64,000 bases of DNA, from positions 1-64,000 of the forward strand of contig NZ_LNYQ01000006.1 of the NCBI RefSeq assembly GCF_001467945.1. The letters are read 5' to 3'. The notes beneath the pieces were generated by a model, which saw only the letters and a list, made by a program, of their open reading frames with translations, did not search any database and was not told where the DNA came from. Source of the stretch: Legionella parisiensis (GTDB lineage Bacteria; Pseudomonadota; Gammaproteobacteria; Legionellales; Legionellaceae). The position numbers and the translations under genes were made by a program. Below, in pieces: positions 46,911 to 55,845 of this stretch (the stretch's first letter is position 1; every line of letters starts with the position of its first letter).

Positions 46911-49900
46911 TTGAGTTTCTCACCCGAATATAACACTATGACATTGCATCAATTCTTTGAACAATCCGTTGACAATTATCCAGGCAATATTGCTTTGATT
47001 TGTGATAATGCATTTATTTCCTACCAGGAATTAGAAAATCGTGCGAATCAATTAGCTCATTATCTCTGTGAGAATAAAATATCCAAGGGAAGCATTGTAG
47101 GTATTCTACTAGAGCGCTCTGTCGAGTGCTATGTTGCTATACTCGCCACTTTAAAAACAGGTGCAGCTTATGTACCTATTGAAGTGGATTATCCAGACGA
47201 ACGTATTAACTATATTTTTTCTGATCTGCACTTTGATGCAGTTTTAACTTCCTCTACTCAATTGGCCCAAAAAGATCTGACATGGCCAACTTTTTATGCA
47301 GTTGATAAGCTTGCCAAAGAAATTTCCAACTATTCCACGCATAGACTAACTACCCAGGGCGATTTAAGCGCCGATGATTTGTGTTATATCATTTACACTT
47401 CGGGATCAACAGGAAGGCCTAAAGGAGTAGAAATTACGCAACGCAGTATTTGCCATTATGTTGAAGTTGCGAGCAAACTTTATGATATAAAGAGTAATGA
47501 TAAGGTATATCAAGGCTTTTCATTGGCATTCGATGCCTCTTTAGAAGAGTTTTGGATGGCCTTTGCCAATGGTGCTAGCCTTGTTGCATGTACTGCCAAA
47601 GAGGTACGATCTGGTTTAGGCCTAATTTCTTTTTTGCAACAACACCGGGTCAGTGTTTTTTCTACCGTCCCTACTTTATTGTCTTCCTTAGAGGGACAAT
47701 TACCTGATCTGCGTCTTTTAATCTTAGGGGGAGAGACTTGCCCACCCAGTCTGGTTAAGCGCTGGAGTAGAGCAGGTCTGCGCATTATCAATACTTATGG
47801 TCCCACGGAAGCAACGATTATTGCTACTTATGCAGAGTGTTATCCTCAGCAAGAGATAACTATCGGTAAACCTTTACCTGGTTATGAAGTACTTATAGTG
47901 GATGAACATGTGCAGGAAGTAGCAGAGGGTGAGGAAGGTGAACTTTGTATTGCTGGAGTTGCCTTGGCTCGTGGTTATATCAATCGGCCTGAGGCTACAG
48001 CAGAAAAATTCGTTTTAAATCCTGTAAATAAAAATCAACGTTTATACCGAACAGGTGATATAGTTTCAAGAGATTCTAACGGTAACCTGCATTTTGCAGG
48101 ACGTGTGGATGAGCAAGTCAAATTGCGTGGATTTCGCATTGAATTAAATGAAATTGAAACCGTTATAATGCAATATGCCGGAATTAAACAGGCAGTGGTT
48201 TCTTTGCAAATATTCGAGCAACCTATTCTAGTTGCTTATTTGATTCTTGACACACACCACGTGTTTGATGCAAATGCATTGAAAGCTTTTTTAAGATCAC
48301 ACTTACCAGATTACATGCTTCCGTCGTTAATTGAAATTTTGGAAACTTTTCCAGTTTTAGCTAGTGGTAAGGTCAATCGCAAAGAACTTCCTAAACCGCT
48401 ACAACAAAAAGAAGATAGTCTTTATAAGGCACCTGAGTCTGAATTGGCTAAGGAAATTGCAGGTGTTTGGGAAAAAATTTTCGATTGTAAGAATATTTCT
48501 GTAAATGCAGACTTCTTCTATGATCTAGGTGGACACTCATTACATGCTGCAAAAGTGATTTCTAATTTGCGCAAAATATCTGCCTTAAAAAACATCTCAA
48601 TTTTGGATTTATATAAAAATCCAACGGTTGCTCAGCTGGAGCAGAAGTTTAGTAACCCTTATCTCAATCCGCACTTTGATGAAAATCAGTCTGCTCCCCA
48701 AAAGTATAGTGTGCCACAATGGAAATACTATTTATGTGGTATTGGCCAGTTTTTTGGTTGTTTACTGCAATATGCGGTAGGCACGTTACAACTGCTTGCG
48801 GTTATTTTGTGTTACAGCTGGGTTAGTTCTGAGTATTCTATTATTTCCAGGGAATCACAGCTTGCGTTTTTAGCATTATTTTTATCAATGCCAATTATTT
48901 CGTTATTTATTACGATCTGTTTGAAATGGATTTTGCTGGGGCGAGTGAAACCTGGACAATATCCTCTTTGGGGGTGGTTCTATTATCGCTGGTGGTTAGT
49001 GCAAAGACTGCAAAAGAATTTGTTTTTAGCTAAATTTTTAGTTGGCTCGCCATTGGCTGCTATTTATTATCGCCTATTAGGAGCCAAAATAGGTAAAAAT
49101 TGTTATTTGGGATCCATGCAGATTTCAGCCCATGACTCACTAACTATAGGAGATAATACTTCAATTGGCGCTGATTGCAGACTTAATGGTTATATTGTTG
49201 AGGATGGATGGTTAAAAATAGGAACTATCAGTATCGGTACTAATTGTTATGTAGGCTCCCGTGCAGTGGTTGGGTTAAATACCCAGATTGAAGACAATGC
49301 GGTTCTGGATGAAATGTCCATGCTGCCCGATCACAGTTTAATTCCTCAAGGAACCTATTTTTCAGGTTCTCCCGCGGTACCTGGTATAACTCCGGTTGAC
49401 CATATTACCCGGAAAAAAGTTACCATTAAAGAATCGAGCGTGTTGGAAAATACTCTTTTCGGTATTTTACATTACTTAGGCATCGTTTTTGTCATGGGGA
49501 TATATTACTTATGCTTAATCCCCTCAATCTCTTTGATTAGCTATTACTATGATCAAGGCCATTATTTTACGACTATGTTTTTTGCCATACCTTTGGGGGC
49601 AATTCTCTTTTTAGGCTTATATTATTCATCCATTGTGCTCTGTAAAAAGATAATTATAGACAAGGTCAAACCCGGTAATTATCCCTTAAAAAGCTTGTAT
49701 TATTTCCGTCATTGGATCATGGTGAAATTATTGGACGTCGATGAAATCTCAGTTATGGCAGATACTTTGTATATGCCAGCTTTTTTAAGATTATTGGGAG
49801 CAAAGCTGGGTAAAGGGGTAGAAATGGGAGAAACACCTCATATTATTCCCGACTTAGTAACTATTGACGAAGGTGGTTTTACTGCCAGTTCAGTCGCTTT

Positions 49901-50918
49901 AGCCTGGCCGCATGTATACAATGGCTTCATTTCTTTTGCTCCAGTAGCGATCGGACGCAGGGCTTTTGTTGGGAATGTAAGCTTATTGCCAGCAGGTAAA
50001 TCTATTGGTGAAGGTACTTTATTAGGATGCTTATCAGTGACTCCACCAGATGCCAAAGCAATGGAACCTTATTCTGCATGGCTAGGTTCTCCAGCTGTTT
50101 TTCTACCAAAACGAGAGTTATTTGCGGGCTATTCTGATAAAGATACATTTTATCCATCCAAAAAACTCTATTGCATGCGTTTATTCATTGAGTTTATGCG
50201 AATTATTTTGCCATCAACATTTTCATTGATTGGGCTATTTAATATGCTTTATGTATTGGATTATATGTTGAGCGAATATTCCTGGTTTGTTACCGCCCTG
50301 GTTCTTCCGCCAACAGAAATGTTTATTACTGTCTGTCTGGTTGGAATATTGGTAGCTCTGAAATGGGGAATTTTAGGTAAACTAAAACCTTTAACTAAGC
50401 CTATTTGGGACTCTTTCATTTGGAAAAATGATGTGATTGAATACTCATATAACTACTATACGAACCCACATTGGACCAACAAAGTTTTAGGAACCCCTTT
50501 TGCGCTTTGGGTACATCGTTGTCTGGGAACTAAAGCGGGGAAAAGGGTTTACACAGATAGTGCGGAATTTTCTGAGTTTGATTTAATTACCATTGGTGAT
50601 GATGTGTGCATTAATGCTGAGACAATAATCCAAACTCATCTCTATGAAGATAGAATATTTAAAGTATCTCATGTCACTATTGGAGCTGGCTGTAATGTTG
50701 GTGTAGGTTCAATTGTTCTTTACAACACGTTAATGGAGAACAATTCTTCTTTAGGCAGTCTTTCTTTACTCATGAAAGGGGAATGTTTACCCCAAAATAC
50801 CCATTGGGCTGGTATTCCTGCACAATCTACAGCTCTTGGACTGCCACATCAGCATGTTGTTTCACAACCCGCTACAACGAGAGAGGTTCCAGAGGAAGCA
50901 CTTCCTGAATTATTGTAG
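46911..50918 (+). CDS. Membrane-bound NRPS-like synthetase (epsilon-poly-L-lysine synthetase architecture)
   Basis: A 1,335-residue protein. The A domain (about 10-500) has A3 YTSGSTGRPKG (162-172), A5 NTYGPTEATI (294-303), A7 YRTGD and A10 NRKELP. A thiolation domain follows, with phosphopantetheine Ser543 (LGGHSL). Three tandem blocks come next, each a pair of membrane helices plus a soluble module with hexapeptide-like repeats (IGDNTSIGADC, IGRRAFVGNVS, IGDDVCINAET). There is no condensation or thioesterase domain. This is the Pls architecture (terminal module TIGR02353 type), in which one amino acid is activated and polymerised at the membrane. TTG 46911 follows AGGAG at 10 nt; ATG 46938 is the alternative. 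Product unproven. Confidence 0.85.
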   Translation: MSFSPEYNTMTLHQFFEQSVDNYPGNIALICDNAFISYQELENRANQLAHYLCENKISKGSIVGILLERSVECYVAILATLKTGAAYVPIEVDYPDERINYIFSDLHFDAVLTSSTQLAQKDLTWPTFYAVDKLAKEISNYSTHRLTTQGDLSADDLCYIIYTSGSTGRPKGVEITQRSICHYVEVASKLYDIKSNDKVYQGFSLAFDASLEEFWMAFANGASLVACTAKEVRSGLGLISFLQQHRVSVFSTVPTLLSSLEGQLPDLRLLILGGETCPPSLVKRWSRAGLRIINTYGPTEATIIATYAECYPQQEITIGKPLPGYEVLIVDEHVQEVAEGEEGELCIAGVALARGYINRPEATAEKFVLNPVNKNQRLYRTGDIVSRDSNGNLHFAGRVDEQVKLRGFRIELNEIETVIMQYAGIKQAVVSLQIFEQPILVAYLILDTHHVFDANALKAFLRSHLPDYMLPSLIEILETFPVLASGKVNRKELPKPLQQKEDSLYKAPESELAKEIAGVWEKIFDCKNISVNADFFYDLGGHSLHAAKVISNLRKISALKNISILDLYKNPTVAQLEQKFSNPYLNPHFDENQSAPQKYSVPQWKYYLCGIGQFFGCLLQYAVGTLQLLAVILCYSWVSSEYSIISRESQLAFLALFLSMPIISLFITICLKWILLGRVKPGQYPLWGWFYYRWWLVQRLQKNLFLAKFLVGSPLAAIYYRLLGAKIGKNCYLGSMQISAHDSLTIGDNTSIGADCRLNGYIVEDGWLKIGTISIGTNCYVGSRAVVGLNTQIEDNAVLDEMSMLPDHSLIPQGTYFSGSPAVPGITPVDHITRKKVTIKESSVLENTLFGILHYLGIVFVMGIYYLCLIPSISLISYYYDQGHYFTTMFFAIPLGAILFLGLYYSSIVLCKKIIIDKVKPGNYPLKSLYYFRHWIMVKLLDVDEISVMADTLYMPAFLRLLGAKLGKGVEMGETPHIIPDLVTIDEGGFTASSVALAWPHVYNGFISFAPVAIGRRAFVGNVSLLPAGKSIGEGTLLGCLSVTPPDAKAMEPYSAWLGSPAVFLPKRELFAGYSDKDTFYPSKKLYCMRLFIEFMRIILPSTFSLIGLFNMLYVLDYMLSEYSWFVTALVLPPTEMFITVCLVGILVALKWGILGKLKPLTKPIWDSFIWKNDVIEYSYNYYTNPHWTNKVLGTPFALWVHRCLGTKAGKRVYTDSAEFSEFDLITIGDDVCINAETIIQTHLYEDRIFKVSHVTIGAGCNVGVGSIVLYNTLMENNSSLGSLSLLMKGECLPQNTHWAGIPAQSTALGLPHQHVVSQPATTREVPEEALPELL

Positions 50919-50921
50919 GTT

Positions 50922-50999
50922 TTGTAACCTGGGCCAGGAGACATACAAAAAAAGCCTTCAAAACCTTTAGTTATGGCTTCGTCTCCACCCAGGCTACAA
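50922..50999. repeat. Intergenic palindrome between the NRPS-like gene and panC
   Basis: Outer arms TTGTAACCTGGG (50922-50933) and CCCAGGCTACAA (50988-50999), with inner pairs GGAGAC / GTCTCC and AGCC / GGCT. It lies between two convergent genes, ends 1 nt before the panC stop, and likely terminates both. Confidence 0.65.
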
Positions 51000-51000
51000 T

Positions 51001-51765
51001 TTATCCTAATAAATAATTATCAATTAAGCGGATATCACCAATACGTACTGCAGCAAAGCGACGATTCTGATGTTCTTCGACGTATTCTACGGCAATTCCT
51101 TTTTCGGTTAATTTTTTAATGATTTGATCACATGTTAACTCTTTTTGCTGGAATAATGCTGCAAACTCCTCAGCTAAAGCTTTTTGCTCTGTATTAAGTC
51201 GGTTATTGCGGGAACTGTAAGCCAAACCACTTGCCTCACGAATTGTGGGGCACGCTTTGATTTCAGTATCCATAAAAAATGCTTTAGCCATTCCATGTAT
51301 CAATGAGTATTGTTGATAATCTTTTTCACCAAAATAAGCACGATGCGGCTTAACTAAATTCAATAATTTCATGACAACAGTTAATACACCGTTAAAATGT
51401 CCGGGCCTATGAGCCCCTTCCATGAGTTGACAAAGCTGGTGCTCATGCACCTGATAATTGTATCCATCAGCATAGATTGATTTTTCATCGGGAAGAATAC
51501 AAAAATCAACACCGGAATCTTCCATAATTTTGAGATCTGCATCTAATGTTCTAGGGTAATGTTTAAAGTCTTCAGCCTGATTAAATTGCGTAGGATTTAT
51601 GAATAAACTGGAAGCAGTGTGATCATTTTCTTTTTTACTGGTTAAAAATAAAGACGCATGTCCGGCATGTAAATTACCCATTGTTGGTGCAAAGCCCAGA
51701 GTTAATCCCTTAGATAAAGAGTTACGAAAGTGTAACCATTCGTCGAGAGTGTGAAAAACCTGCAT
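51001..51765 (-). CDS. panC: Pantoate--beta-alanine ligase
   Basis: Joins pantoate and beta-alanine to pantothenate with ATP. The 254 residues show [15 protein letters not shown] (HIGH-like nucleotide motif), [33 protein letters not shown] and [10 protein letters not shown]. It is slightly shorter than the E. coli protein because the C-terminal region is compact. It follows panB with a 65-nt gap. The aspartate decarboxylase gene panD is not in the window. Confidence 0.95.
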   Translation of the reverse strand: MQVFHTLDEWLHFRNSLSKGLTLGFAPTMGNLHAGHASLFLTSKKENDHTASSLFINPTQFNQAEDFKHYPRTLDADLKIMEDSGVDFCILPDEKSIYADGYNYQVHEHQLCQLMEGAHRPGHFNGVLTVVMKLLNLVKPHRAYFGEKDYQQYSLIHGMAKAFFMDTEIKACPTIREASGLAYSSRNNRLNTEQKALAEEFAALFQQKELTCDQIIKKLTEKGIAVEYVEEHQNRRFAAVRIGDIRLIDNYLLG

Positions 51766-51830
51766 GAGTTACTCCTTAGTGAGCAGAATAACTCTCATTA
51801 TTTTATTTTGAGAGTTATCCTGCTCTCCAA

Positions 51831-52619
51831 TTAAAATGAATGCTCAGTTGTTGGAAAACTAACTTGCTGAACCTGTTGAACATAGGTATTTAATGCATTC
51901 AACAGAATTTCTTTGCCTTGGATGTATCTTTTAACAAATTTAGGATTAAAATCAGTTTGTAAGCCCAACATGTCATGCCAAACAAGCACTTGTCCATCGG
52001 TATGAGAACCCGCTCCGATACCTATAGTTGGTATATTTAATGATTGAGTTATTGTTAAAGCCAGCTGTTGAGGTATGCATTCGAGCACCAGCGCAAAACA
52101 GCCTGCTGCTTCTAACTGATAAGCTTGCCGGATAAGTTTTTCTGCTTGTTCCTCGTTTTTTCCCTGTACTTTATAGCCCCCTAATTGATGAATGGATTGA
52201 GGGGTTAAACCGATATGACCTATCACTGGAACGCCCGCATTGACTAGATAAGAAATAGTTTGGCATGTATCTGTATCAGCCCCTTCAATTTTCACAGCGT
52301 GGGCTCCTGCTTGAAGTAAGCGTTTAACATTTTCTACAGATTGAGTCAGTGAGTTTTTATGACTTAAAAAAGGAAGGTCGCTAATTATAAATTGTTGTTT
52401 TAGGCCACGAGCTACTGCTTGGGTATGAAGTATCATCATCTCCATGGTAGCCATAATGGTTGTATCATGGCCATGTACTGCCATGGCTACAGAATCTCCC
52501 ACTAGAACACAATCAATATTTGATTCAGCTACAATGCAAGCAGATGGATAATCATAGCAGGTAATCATGGAAATTTTTTGTTGTTCTTCTTTTTTACGTT
52601 TAAAATCATGAATTTTCAT
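51831..52619 (-). CDS. panB: 3-methyl-2-oxobutanoate hydroxymethyltransferase
   Basis: Makes ketopantoate, the first committed pantothenate step. The 262 residues open MKIHDFKRKKEEQQKISMIT and include CVLVGDSVAMAVHGHDTT (metal/substrate loop), GAHAVKIEG and GHIGLTPQS. I chose ATG 52619, preceded by AAGGAG; the same frame is open 39 codons further upstream but that part is not PanB-like. The panB-panC order is usual. Pantothenate feeds CoA and the phosphopantetheine arm that the neighbouring NRPS-like protein needs. Confidence 0.95.
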   Translation of the reverse strand: MKIHDFKRKKEEQQKISMITCYDYPSACIVAESNIDCVLVGDSVAMAVHGHDTTIMATMEMMILHTQAVARGLKQQFIISDLPFLSHKNSLTQSVENVKRLLQAGAHAVKIEGADTDTCQTISYLVNAGVPVIGHIGLTPQSIHQLGGYKVQGKNEEQAEKLIRQAYQLEAAGCFALVLECIPQQLALTITQSLNIPTIGIGAGSHTDGQVLVWHDMLGLQTDFNPKFVKRYIQGKEILLNALNTYVQQVQQVSFPTTEHSF

Positions 52620-52690
52620 GCTGCGATACTCCTTAATGAAATGAAGTAAGCAGGATGATGAAAAGTGGGACACACTACAGGTACCTGTCG

Positions 52691-52951
52691 CATGGATCAA
52701 GTCCTCCAAAAAAATTAAAATGAAAGTCGCCGCCAATTCGGGTCAGCGCATGATGTGCGGCTATTTGCTAGCGCACAATGGCTATCATATTGTAAATTCA
52801 GCTAGTTGAGAAGTAGTTCATTTCTTAGGATGCTGTGGGGTAAGCAATCATATAACTCCAGTCTATACTATGCTCTTCTGCGCTCGCAAGAAGGCATCTG
52901 TTGAAGCATTTTCAAGAGTTAATCCAAATTCTTTCAAAATCTGATGTTCTT
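52691..52951. repeat. Copy 1 of a duplicated leader segment
   Basis: CATGGATCAAGTCCTCCAAA and the following ~100 bp (to 52790) match 53388-53482 with scattered changes; ATTCTTTCAAAATCTGATG (52928) matches 53668. Both copies precede an acyltransferase reading frame at similar distance, so the unit was probably duplicated with its gene. The rest of 52620-52984 shows nothing coding. Confidence 0.7.
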
Positions 52952-52988
52952 AGATTTATTTATGCCAAGTGTTTTTAAATAAAGTTAA

Positions 52989-53263
52989 AGTGCTTGCCCG
53001 CTTCGCTCGAATCTATCCGCTGCATTTTGTGACCCTGGTGCTTTATGCTGGGTTGATGTCGGTTGGAATAAGGTTTTCTTTTTATAATGCCAATATAAAT
53101 TGGGCACTTGCGCATCAATTTCTGAATCCAGGGCAGTAATTTGCTCATGGAAAGTCTTTAGTAAATTTTTTGTGTAACCTGCGCGCGAGTTTTTAAGGAA
53201 AAAATGGATTATTCTTTGAATAATGAGGGAGGTACTCCAAGTACCTTGGCATTTCAAAATTAA
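52989..53263 (+). pseudogene. Shredded duplicate of the acyltransferase gene
   Basis: The DNA aligns in blocks to the intact acyltransferase at 53813. GCCCGCTTCGCTCGAATCTA equals the segment at about 54078. GGGCACTTGCGCATCAATTT equals about 54402. CCTGCGCGCGAGTTTTTAAGG equals the C-terminal region near 54850, and the block ends at a stop near the equivalent of NNEKSATS. Large internal deletions and frame changes leave no usable protein. It is the remnant of a tandem copy. Confidence 0.8.
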
Positions 53264-53812
53264 GAGATAATAGATTCGGTCAGTAATAATATATGGCTTT
53301 AAAAAGGGGCAGATCGAAAATAGTTGCTTACTACAGGCTTAATCATTATCTGCATTAGAGTAAAATGAGCACAGGGGGCTGACGTGTGCATCAAGTCTTT
53401 CAAAAAATAAAAATGAAAGTCCCTGCCAACGCGGGCTTGCGCATGATGTACAGCTATTAGCTAGCGCCACATGATTATCATATCGGTGGTTGAGAACAAG
53501 CTGATATATGGTCCACTTAAAGGGCAAAGATCTGAGCTATGAAGTTTTTTTTTTTTGTAGTAAGCTCTGTCGCCGGCAAAGCTACAATTTAAGGAGAGGC
53601 CCTCTGTTAAGCCGTTATTGTTTTTGAAAATGCTTTTCAGGAACCTCTCGTGGAAGTCTTAAGCCGGATTCTTTCAAAATCTAATGCTCTTGCTTATCGT
53701 CCTTTTAAAAGCCCATGTGCCATGATTCAATATCTATGACAATGGATGGTGTTTAAAAGACTAGGATTAGCACTAATTAACATAATCTTCATAGTTAAAA
53801 TGAGACATTATT
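53264..53812. repeat. 549-nt non-coding gap with duplicated leader copy 2
   Basis: Contains copy 2 of the repeated segment (53388-53482 and 53668-53691), a T-run (53547-53559) and a small palindromic piece ending GCTACAATTTA near 53581-53591. The acyltransferase promoter should be in its last 200 nt. No reading frame here looks real. Confidence 0.6.
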
Positions 53813-55030
53813 ATGGAACTATTAAATAGGAAATTCTTTGCTAATTCTGATGTGACAGAAATAAAAGCTTTAACCGGTCTTCGTGGATATGCTGCACTTT
53901 GGGTTTTTTTCTTACATATCACGTGGGGAGGGGGGCAAGGTGATACTTATGCAATGAAACTTGCCAGTTATGGTGCCTCGGGTGTTACAGTATTTTTTGT
54001 GCTGTCCGGTTTTATCCTTTCCTATGTATATTCTTCTAAATTCGCAAAAAAAACAGTCGGATACCGTAGCTTTATGTTTGCTCGCTTTGCGCGAGTATAT
54101 CCCCTTCATTTAGTGACATTGATACTTTATGGTGCTTTTGTATGGGTTGGAATTGATCTGCAGCCGAGTAATACATGGAAAACATTCATATTAAACCTTA
54201 GTCTACTCCACGCATGGGGGTTCACAGAGCTCCTTTCCTGGAATCAACCCTCATGGTCAGTAAGTACCGAGTTTTTCAGCTATCTGCTTTTTCCGCTATT
54301 CATCCGCAAACTTGCTAAAGCTCCTCTGTGGGTATTGTGTATCATTATGGCAATTATCTACTCTCAGATAAGGTATTCTTTTTATGATGCTCTTATCAAT
54401 TGGGGAATAGCACATCAATTTCTAAGTGCAGGCCGTCAATTGACATTTTCTCATGGAATTTCTCTAGTGCTATTTTTCTGGGCATTCCTCTGGGGGTGTG
54501 TCGTGTATTTTCTGGTAGAAAAGCTCAAAAAATGGGCGAGCAATAGCGTCGTTTATGATATTGTGACTCTCGTTGGTGTGTCTCTTATTCTGAATTTTTA
54601 CTGTGCTACATTATGGCAAACCATAGTTCCTGCCACATTGATTATCATGGGCCTTTCCAATAACTCCGGACTTTCTAAATTGCTTTTTGGGAATAAGTTA
54701 GCATTTTTCATGGGCAAAATTTCGTATGCTTTTTATTTATCTGCACTCATGGTCCAAGTGATTTTACATCCATTCCACTTGCCCTTTGTACTTGATTTAG
54801 CGGCAGCTATTGTCGTCGCTACGCTGCTTCATTATTTCGTTGAGCAACCTGCTCGCGAGCTATTAAGAAAGAAAATGAATTATTCGTTGAATAATGAGAA
54901 AAGCGCGACCAGTGCCCTTGCACTGCAAAACGAATTGGATAGTCCATCACTTACACGCCAAGGGTGGCTAGCACCTCTAGTTCATTATGTTTTTTTTAAG
55001 CAGAAGAAAAATGTAACGCACTCCCTATAA
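53813..55030 (+). CDS. Membrane acyltransferase 3 family protein (OafA/YrhL type)
   Basis: A 405-residue polytopic protein with about ten hydrophobic helices. It opens IKALTGLRGYAALWVFFLHI, holding the family R-x10-H motif (Arg24, His35). FFVLSGFILSY and a FARFARVYPLHLVTL segment follow; these are hallmark features of acyltransferase 3 proteins that O-acetylate LPS, capsule or peptidoglycan. The C-terminal cytoplasmic tail is polar (about 355-405). Partner and substrate are unknown. It is preceded by a broken duplicate of itself. Confidence 0.9.
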   Translation: MELLNRKFFANSDVTEIKALTGLRGYAALWVFFLHITWGGGQGDTYAMKLASYGASGVTVFFVLSGFILSYVYSSKFAKKTVGYRSFMFARFARVYPLHLVTLILYGAFVWVGIDLQPSNTWKTFILNLSLLHAWGFTELLSWNQPSWSVSTEFFSYLLFPLFIRKLAKAPLWVLCIIMAIIYSQIRYSFYDALINWGIAHQFLSAGRQLTFSHGISLVLFFWAFLWGCVVYFLVEKLKKWASNSVVYDIVTLVGVSLILNFYCATLWQTIVPATLIIMGLSNNSGLSKLLFGNKLAFFMGKISYAFYLSALMVQVILHPFHLPFVLDLAAAIVVATLLHYFVEQPARELLRKKMNYSLNNEKSATSALALQNELDSPSLTRQGWLAPLVHYVFFKQKKNVTHSL

Positions 55031-55185
55031 AACTAAGTGCCTAAAAGAAAGTGGTTTTGCATTGACTCTTTTTGTTCTTTTGTTTGTCTATAATTGTGAG
55101 TTATCATTCAAGCTTTGCGTTGCTCTATTCTGTGCAAGCTCAGAGTGGTCACGTAAAAATGTATATTAGGAAAACAGGGTTTTTT

Positions 55186-55845
55186 ATGCAAATCACTGAA
55201 AAATTAGCTATTCCAGGGGAACATGCTTTGTTTTTGCAAGGAGCAATTGGGAAACTGGAAGTAGTTTTAACTGTTCCAGAACAAAATCATTCAGACTTTA
55301 TAGCCTTTTTGGGCCACCCACATTCCTTACAAGGGGGGACAATGAGCAATAAAGTAGTGACTACCTTAGCACGTGCCTTTAGAGAATTGGGTATTCCTTC
55401 GTTACGCTTTAATTTTCGTGGTGTAGGCCAATCGGAAGGAGCTTATGACTCTGGGATTGGTGAAAGCGAAGACATGCTGATTTTGGTGCGTGAATGGCAG
55501 AAAGAGCAACCCGAGAAGAAACTCATTTTTGCTGGTTTTTCTTTTGGTTCTTATGTGGCTTATCGTGCAGCAGCTCAATTGGACTCACAATGTTTAATTA
55601 TGATAGCCCCTCCAGTACATCATTATGATTATCGTGAATTTAATCCCGCACCTTATCCCTTGCTTATAATACAAGGTGATGAAGATGAGGTAGTTCCTTC
55701 AGCTTTGGTTTTTGATTTTGCTGCCCAGAGCGCTCCTGAAATACCGGTCATTCGTTTTGCCAATACTGGTCATTTCTTTCATGGAAAATTAATCGAGCTG
55801 AAAACAAAACTCATGGAGTATATTCGTTCTCAGGTTGCTTTATGA
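55186..55845 (+). CDS. Alpha/beta hydrolase, COG2945 type
   Basis: A 219-residue serine hydrolase with FLGHPHSLQGGTMSNKVV (oxyanion region), LRFNFRGVGQSEG, nucleophile elbow GFSFGS (Ser119), acid near DEDEVVP and a final His in NTGHFFHG. The short form without lid domain fits the COG2945 family. I chose ATG 55186; the frame is open to 55072 but the upstream part looks non-homologous. It overlaps zapE by 4 nt. Confidence 0.85.
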   Translation: MQITEKLAIPGEHALFLQGAIGKLEVVLTVPEQNHSDFIAFLGHPHSLQGGTMSNKVVTTLARAFRELGIPSLRFNFRGVGQSEGAYDSGIGESEDMLILVREWQKEQPEKKLIFAGFSFGSYVAYRAAAQLDSQCLIMIAPPVHHYDYREFNPAPYPLLIIQGDEDEVVPSALVFDFAAQSAPEIPVIRFANTGHFFHGKLIELKTKLMEYIRSQVAL

